From: Erythroxylum novogranatense | Lineage: Eukaryota > Streptophyta > Magnoliopsida > Malpighiales > Erythroxylaceae | Length of the DNA stretch: 64,000 nt | Direction: 5' to 3' | NCBI GenBank assembly: GCA_029891385.1 | Contig: CM057228.1 | Location: forward strand, 60,209,783-60,273,782 | Notes under the pieces: generated by a model | The model's database searches: none | Told to the model about the DNA's origin: nothing | Seen by the model: the letters and a program-made list of their open reading frames with translations, nothing else | Made by a program: the position numbers and the translations under genes | Part shown: positions 59,798 through 64,000 of the stretch, in pieces | Layout of the letters: every line of letters starts with the position of its first letter | Position numbering within the stretch: the first letter of the stretch is position 1

Positions 59798-62464
59798 TGT
59801 AACATCCCGTTATCGGAGTGATGGGTAGATTGGTAATTTGGATCGGGTTAGGATTTGGTACAGGCAAAGTATTGCATGGCACATGCATTACAGTTTTGAT
59901 AGTCATTGATAAATGATTATTGACTGCATACATATATATATATGTACATACATGTATGACAATTCCCGACTTGATTGTGAAATTGAAAATTGGTTATAAT
60001 TGGTCCGATGTGAATTGGCTTAATTGTGCAATTGGGAATTTATCAAAATTGTATATATGAGATTTGGTTTGTGAAAATTGGATATTTAGTAAGTGTATAA
60101 TTGGGTTTTGAATATGAAAGCGGAATGAAATGGATTATAGAAAGGGAAATTGGAAATTGAGCATAGGAATTGGCATTACTCAATTTTAGTGAATTTATGG
60201 AAATTTCTCTGGAAATTTTAGAGTAAGAGATCGAGCCAGGAAAATTAGCTTAGTGGTGATTTATTTGATTAGAGTCGAGAATGAATGGTTATTGATATGG
60301 AACAATTGGAATTATGATTTTGAGAGTATTGTTAATGGTTATTGCGAAATTGGGAGAAAATGGAATAGAAATCGGATTTGTTAGACCCTAAGAATTGGAC
60401 ATGAGTCAAATGATTATATATATATATGTATAAGTTAAGAGAGAAGCAATTGTTCATTAAGCTCATCGACGATCGTGGGTGAGAAAAACTTGGGATTTGG
60501 AGTTCTTGAAGGATTTTCAAAGGTTGAAGCTTGAATCAAGTAAGTTTATACTTGTTTATGAGTTAAATCGTTTCATTTGATCATTGATTTGAGTATGAAT
60601 TGGTTTAGAGAATTTGAAAGTTCGGATGAAAGGGTTTTGAGATTTTCATTGGTTTTGATTTGGGTTTTGATGAAAACTAGTTTAAATGATGGATTGAGGC
60701 TAGAAATGAGTTGAGTGTAGTATACTAAGTCGATTGGGAGTGATTTGAAGTGAATCGGATAGATTGTTATCAGAAAATCTGAGAAATTTCTGGGTTTCGT
60801 CGTGATTTTGCGATCGCACACCATGACGTCGATGAACACGCTTGTGGCGAAGCCAACCCGATCTTGCGTCATGACGAATTAAAATATTTTAATTTATCGC
60901 TTGTGGCCGAGGAAGACAAGGCATACGCCATGACGAGCGTCTGCGTCGTCATGACGTGGGATGCCCGATTCGCATGGCGAGGATGCTTCAAAATGAATTT
61001 GAAGTTTTGAATTGGAGAATTTTGGGATCTAATTTGGATTGGTTATGGATCAAAATGGCATTTGAGAGAATAGAAATTGAATTTGATGATTATCGGAAAT
61101 TGAGTGGTAGCGAATTGGAATGTGACCTTAGAGTAAGGAATTGAATTATGGCATTGAGAGCATTACGAATTAGAGTGAGAGTGATCATATTGAGAAATTC
61201 AGGAATATGATTGGGAATGTCATAACATGTATAGTATTTATCGAAATTGCTATTGATTATTGAATTTGGCATGATTGGTAATGTGTGATTTATTTGATTT
61301 GATATAGAGGTTCGATGGATCGTCATTCCACAGACGATATTGGGACTTCAGTGGTAGCTCGGAAGTGCGGTGAGTAACCTAGTTGGTTTCTCAACCTATA
61401 TATGTTACATTTGTGTACATATGCCATGTGGAATACGGATGGATATGTGTGATTATTTTGATTGATTTGAACCATGGGTGTTGAAATATTGGATGAGATA
61501 TGGAAGTGCAAAATGTGAATAAATGTGCATAAATGCAATAGTGAATCGAATTGTAAAAGTGTTAGTGAAAGAAATGAGATATGACTGTGAAATGTGAATG
61601 ACATATGCACTCATGCATAATTAAATGATCAGATAATGATAGTTGTTGACCGAGGCATACTTGTATATTTGAGGGCCTTGTGGTAAAACTCAGAACACAC
61701 GCCATGATAAAACACGCAAACACCTACGGGTGGGGTGTGGGGTCTATTATGTGAAAGGGATTAGTGCATACCAGTGGGCTCTCCTATCCCTAATGTGAGT
61801 GGGCGATAGTGCATACCAGAGGGCCTCCTACTTGCCAAAATGTGATTTCGATTTCGATTGCGCTCGGTCACAACAATGAAATGAAAGCTGAAAGTGTCGC
61901 ATGCATCTGCATATGTAAATTATTTAAAGTGAGCGTGTGAAAGTGAAATTGAATGCATGTGAATATATGAAAGTGTGAATATGTGATTCGGTGTGTATAT
62001 GAATTGTGAATGCATGAGTTGGGTGAACCATCGATGATGGTTTCTCCTTGAGTTCATAAACTCACCCAACATTGCATCTATTTTTTCAGGAAGTGAAGAG
62101 TACCCGTTAGACACACGGGAGTATGTCTACCGCTAGCATGGCGTAGTGTCGGTCGGGATCAGTGTCGTCACATCTGCATTAGAGTAGTGAATTGCTTTAG
62201 TGGGCCCCTTTTGATTTATGTGTACTTGTATGGTATAACTGAAATTGGTTTATAATAGAAATTGTTTTGTAATTGCAAATGTTTTGTTATAATTGGGCAA
62301 ATCATTATTGTTTCTTGACTCAACTGCTTTTCGTAAGAAAAGAAAAATGTCATATCGAGTTTTAAAAAGGTAGTGATTGTTCTAGTACGCCACCCTCGCG
62401 GGTCACGGGCTCGGATATCACTGTTGATGTCGGGTTCGGGTCTCGTCGAGAGTGGGGTGCTACA
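59798..62464 (+). mobile_element. Solo LTR in the gypsy E integrase (2,667 bp)
   Basis: Starts TGTAACATCCCG and ends GGGGTGCTACA, with the perfect duplication TATAT at 59793-59797 and 62465-62469. Integrase coding sequence resumes directly afterwards. Inside: (TA)n-like stretch near 60414-60428, GTAAGT donor-like site at 60540, CG-rich block 60783-60975 with repeated CGTCATGACG-like text, CTCACC and a pyrimidine tract ending in CAG at 62087-62089. No PBS or coding region, so it is the product of LTR-LTR recombination. Confidence 0.9.
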
Positions 62465-62469
62465 TATAT

Positions 62470-63390
62470 TGATGAGATAGTGAGATTGCATGGGGTTTCA
62501 GATTCGATAGTTTCTGATAGGGATCCTTGATTTACTTTGAGATTCTGGGGAAGTTTACAAGAGGCTTTCAGAACCAAGTTGAATTTTAGCACGGTTTTTC
62601 ATTCTCAGACGGATGGTCAATCTGAGAGGACCATTCGGACTCTTAAGGGAATGCTCAGGGCATATGTGATGGATTTCAAAGGAGCTTGGGATGAGCATTT
62701 TCCATTGGTTGAATTTGCTTATAATAATTCGTACCATTCGAGCATTCAGATGGCTCCTTATGAAGCACTGTATTGGAGGAGATGTAGAACTTTGATATAT
62801 TGGGATGAAGAAGGAGAGAGGAAACTGATAGGGCCAGATTTGTTTAAGATGAAAGTCGACAAGGTTAATTTGGTTAAGCAACGGCTTAAAGCAACACAAG
62901 ATAGAATGAAAAGTTATGTTGATGCACACAGGAAGGAAATGGGGTATGAAGTCGGTGATAAAGTATTTCTTAAGATGTCTCTTTGGAAAGGAGTCATGAG
63001 GTTTGGCAAGAAAGGCAAGTTGAGTCCGAGATATGTGGATCCTTATGAAATTCTTGAGTGAATTGGACCACTAACTTATAGGTTGACGTTGCCACCAGAA
63101 TTGTCACAGATACATGGCGTCTTTCATATGTCCATGTTGAGGAGGTATAGATCGGATCCCTCCCACATCATTTAGATTGTTGAGGTTTAATTGAGAGATG
63201 ATCTAAGTTATAAGGAGATTCCAGTGGAGATCTTGGACACCAAGTAAAAGATTCTCAGAAACAAAATTCAGCTAATCAAAGTCCTGTGGAGAAACCATTT
63301 TGTCGAAAAGGTCACGTGAGAGCCCTTGGAAGTTGTGAAGGAAAAGTACCCACACCTCTTCAACGAATCAGTTAAAAATTTTGAGGAAAA
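62470..63390 (+). pseudogene. Gypsy E integrase C-terminal half and chromodomain-like end
   Basis: Second catalytic Asp near 62515 and Glu near 62619 (SERTIRTLKGMLRAYVMDFK), then MAPYEALYWRRCRT, VGDKVFLKMSLWKGVMRFGK to a TGA at 63059. Beyond it the chromodomain-like end (EIPVEILDTK near 63217) is visible with several stops. It belongs to the same protein as the piece ending at 59797. Confidence 0.9.
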
Positions 63391-63396
63391 TTTTTT

Positions 63397-63409
63397 AAGT
63401 GGGGAGAAA
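63397..63409 (+). other. Polypurine tract of gypsy E
   Basis: AAGTGGGGAGAAA before TGTTGGCCTCTG; altered from the AAGAGGGGGAGAAA of A and C. Confidence 0.8.
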
Positions 63410-64000
63410 TGTTGGCCTCTGAGTTTTTTATTTATTTATTTGATTAAGCATGATTTGATTTATTTTGGGGTCTTGCTAGATTAATGTATGTTAATGTTAA
63501 TGAGATTATGTTATATAAGTGAATTAAATTAAATTTAAAGTGATAAGTTGCATAAGGGGTATTGTTGGAAGATCACATAAGTTGTAAAATCATAATGCAT
63601 TGAAGGAGGGGTAAATTAGACATTTGAGATTCATTAAGAGTATAAAAAGGAGAAGAAAATGTGGTCTTACATTGAAGAAGAAGCTAAAAATGAAAATTAG
63701 AGAAAAGAGAGGAGAGAGAGTGTCATATGAGGAGAAAAGAAGACATAGAAAGAAGGGCAAGCTAGGTTTCAACTTTTCTTAGCCTTCAAGAGGGATTTTG
63801 GGGTTGAGTAAGAAGGGAAAAAGGAAGAGGAAGATTAGAGCTTCCATTAGAGCCAAGAAATCCATTGATTGGTGGAGATTCAAGGTAAGTTTGTGTTTTG
63901 ATATTTAGATTTTTGGAAGGGTTTTGGTTCAAAGAGCTTAGGAAATGTATGGGTTTGGGTATTCTAGAGAAAATTTTATGAATATATTTCTTTGGGTTGT
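63410..64000 (+). repeat. Gypsy E 3' LTR, first 591 bp
   Basis: Matches 43551-44143 closely. TATA box TATAAAAAGG at 63641-63650 and GTAAGT at 63885-63890. Cut by the window end. Confidence 0.93.

Larger units (their letters stand above)
43551..64000 (+). mobile_element. Gypsy element E (Tekay/Del-like), degenerate, runs off the window
   Basis: 5' LTR 43551-46307, PBS, gag-pol in pieces, polypurine tract and the first 591 bp of the 3' LTR. Its own internal sequence is split by copia D (47185-56721) and a solo LTR (59798-62464). Coding parts match A and C but have many stops, frameshifts and small deletions, so E looks older than A and C. The 3' LTR end and right target duplication lie outside; the left flank is CTAGT. 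Confidence 0.92.

Noticed and set aside
1..64000. Host protein-coding, rRNA or tRNA genes
   Set aside because: Every long frame belongs to a retrotransposon domain; the TGGTATCAGAGC matches are primer-binding sites, not tRNA genes.

Overview
The window is a block of flowering-plant heterochromatin made almost entirely of LTR retrotransposons, many of them inserted into one another. Evidence: six retrotransposon polyproteins or fragments with plant-type Ty3/gypsy chromovirus (Tekay/Del-like) and Ty1/copia (Angela-like and Sirevirus-like) domains; primer-binding sites matching plant initiator tRNA-Met; telo-box and microsatellite motifs typical of plant LTRs; no host gene, rRNA or tRNA. The lineage mix fits a eudicot, but the species cannot be named from this sequence.

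Layout. 1-381: 3' end of a copia pol (RNase H), cut at the window edge. 382-9031: gypsy element A, 5' LTR truncated, one gag-pol frame with four stop codons. 9032-9804: remnant LTR end plus unassigned DNA. 9805-14560: a 4.76-kb solo LTR on the minus strand with an internal ~181-bp tandem repeat. 14699-43378: gypsy element C (TSD TCAAT). Its 5' LTR is split by copia element B (16228-35706, TSD GGAAT). B's 5' LTR is in turn split by a non-coding LTR-internal-LTR-internal-LTR array F (16858-27169, TSD ATTCA). 43551-64000: gypsy element E, the oldest and most damaged, running off the window. Its gag is split by Sirevirus-like copia D (47185-56721, TSD GGGAC), which has a post-pol env-like frame. 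Its integrase is split by a solo LTR (59798-62464, TSD TATAT).

How the parts work together. Each autonomous-type element has LTR promoter, tRNA-iMet PBS, gag, protease, RT, RNase H and integrase (order PR-RT-RH-IN in gypsy, PR-IN-RT-RH in copia), polypurine tract and LTR. No element keeps an uninterrupted polyprotein as given, so none looks autonomously active here. Stops in A and C are mostly CAG/CAA to TAG/TAA or TGG to TAG, as expected from methylcytosine deamination. Frame-breaking indels in B, D and F sit largely at CAG/CTG/CCG and may be partly sequencing or consensus artefacts at CHG-methylated sites. The most unusual signals are in non-coding parts: an array of AAGTCGACTT-like palindromes in B's leader, a sequence module shared by LTRs of different families, a conserved splice-donor/acceptor-like pair in gypsy LTRs, and a possible internal promoter before the env-like frame of D.
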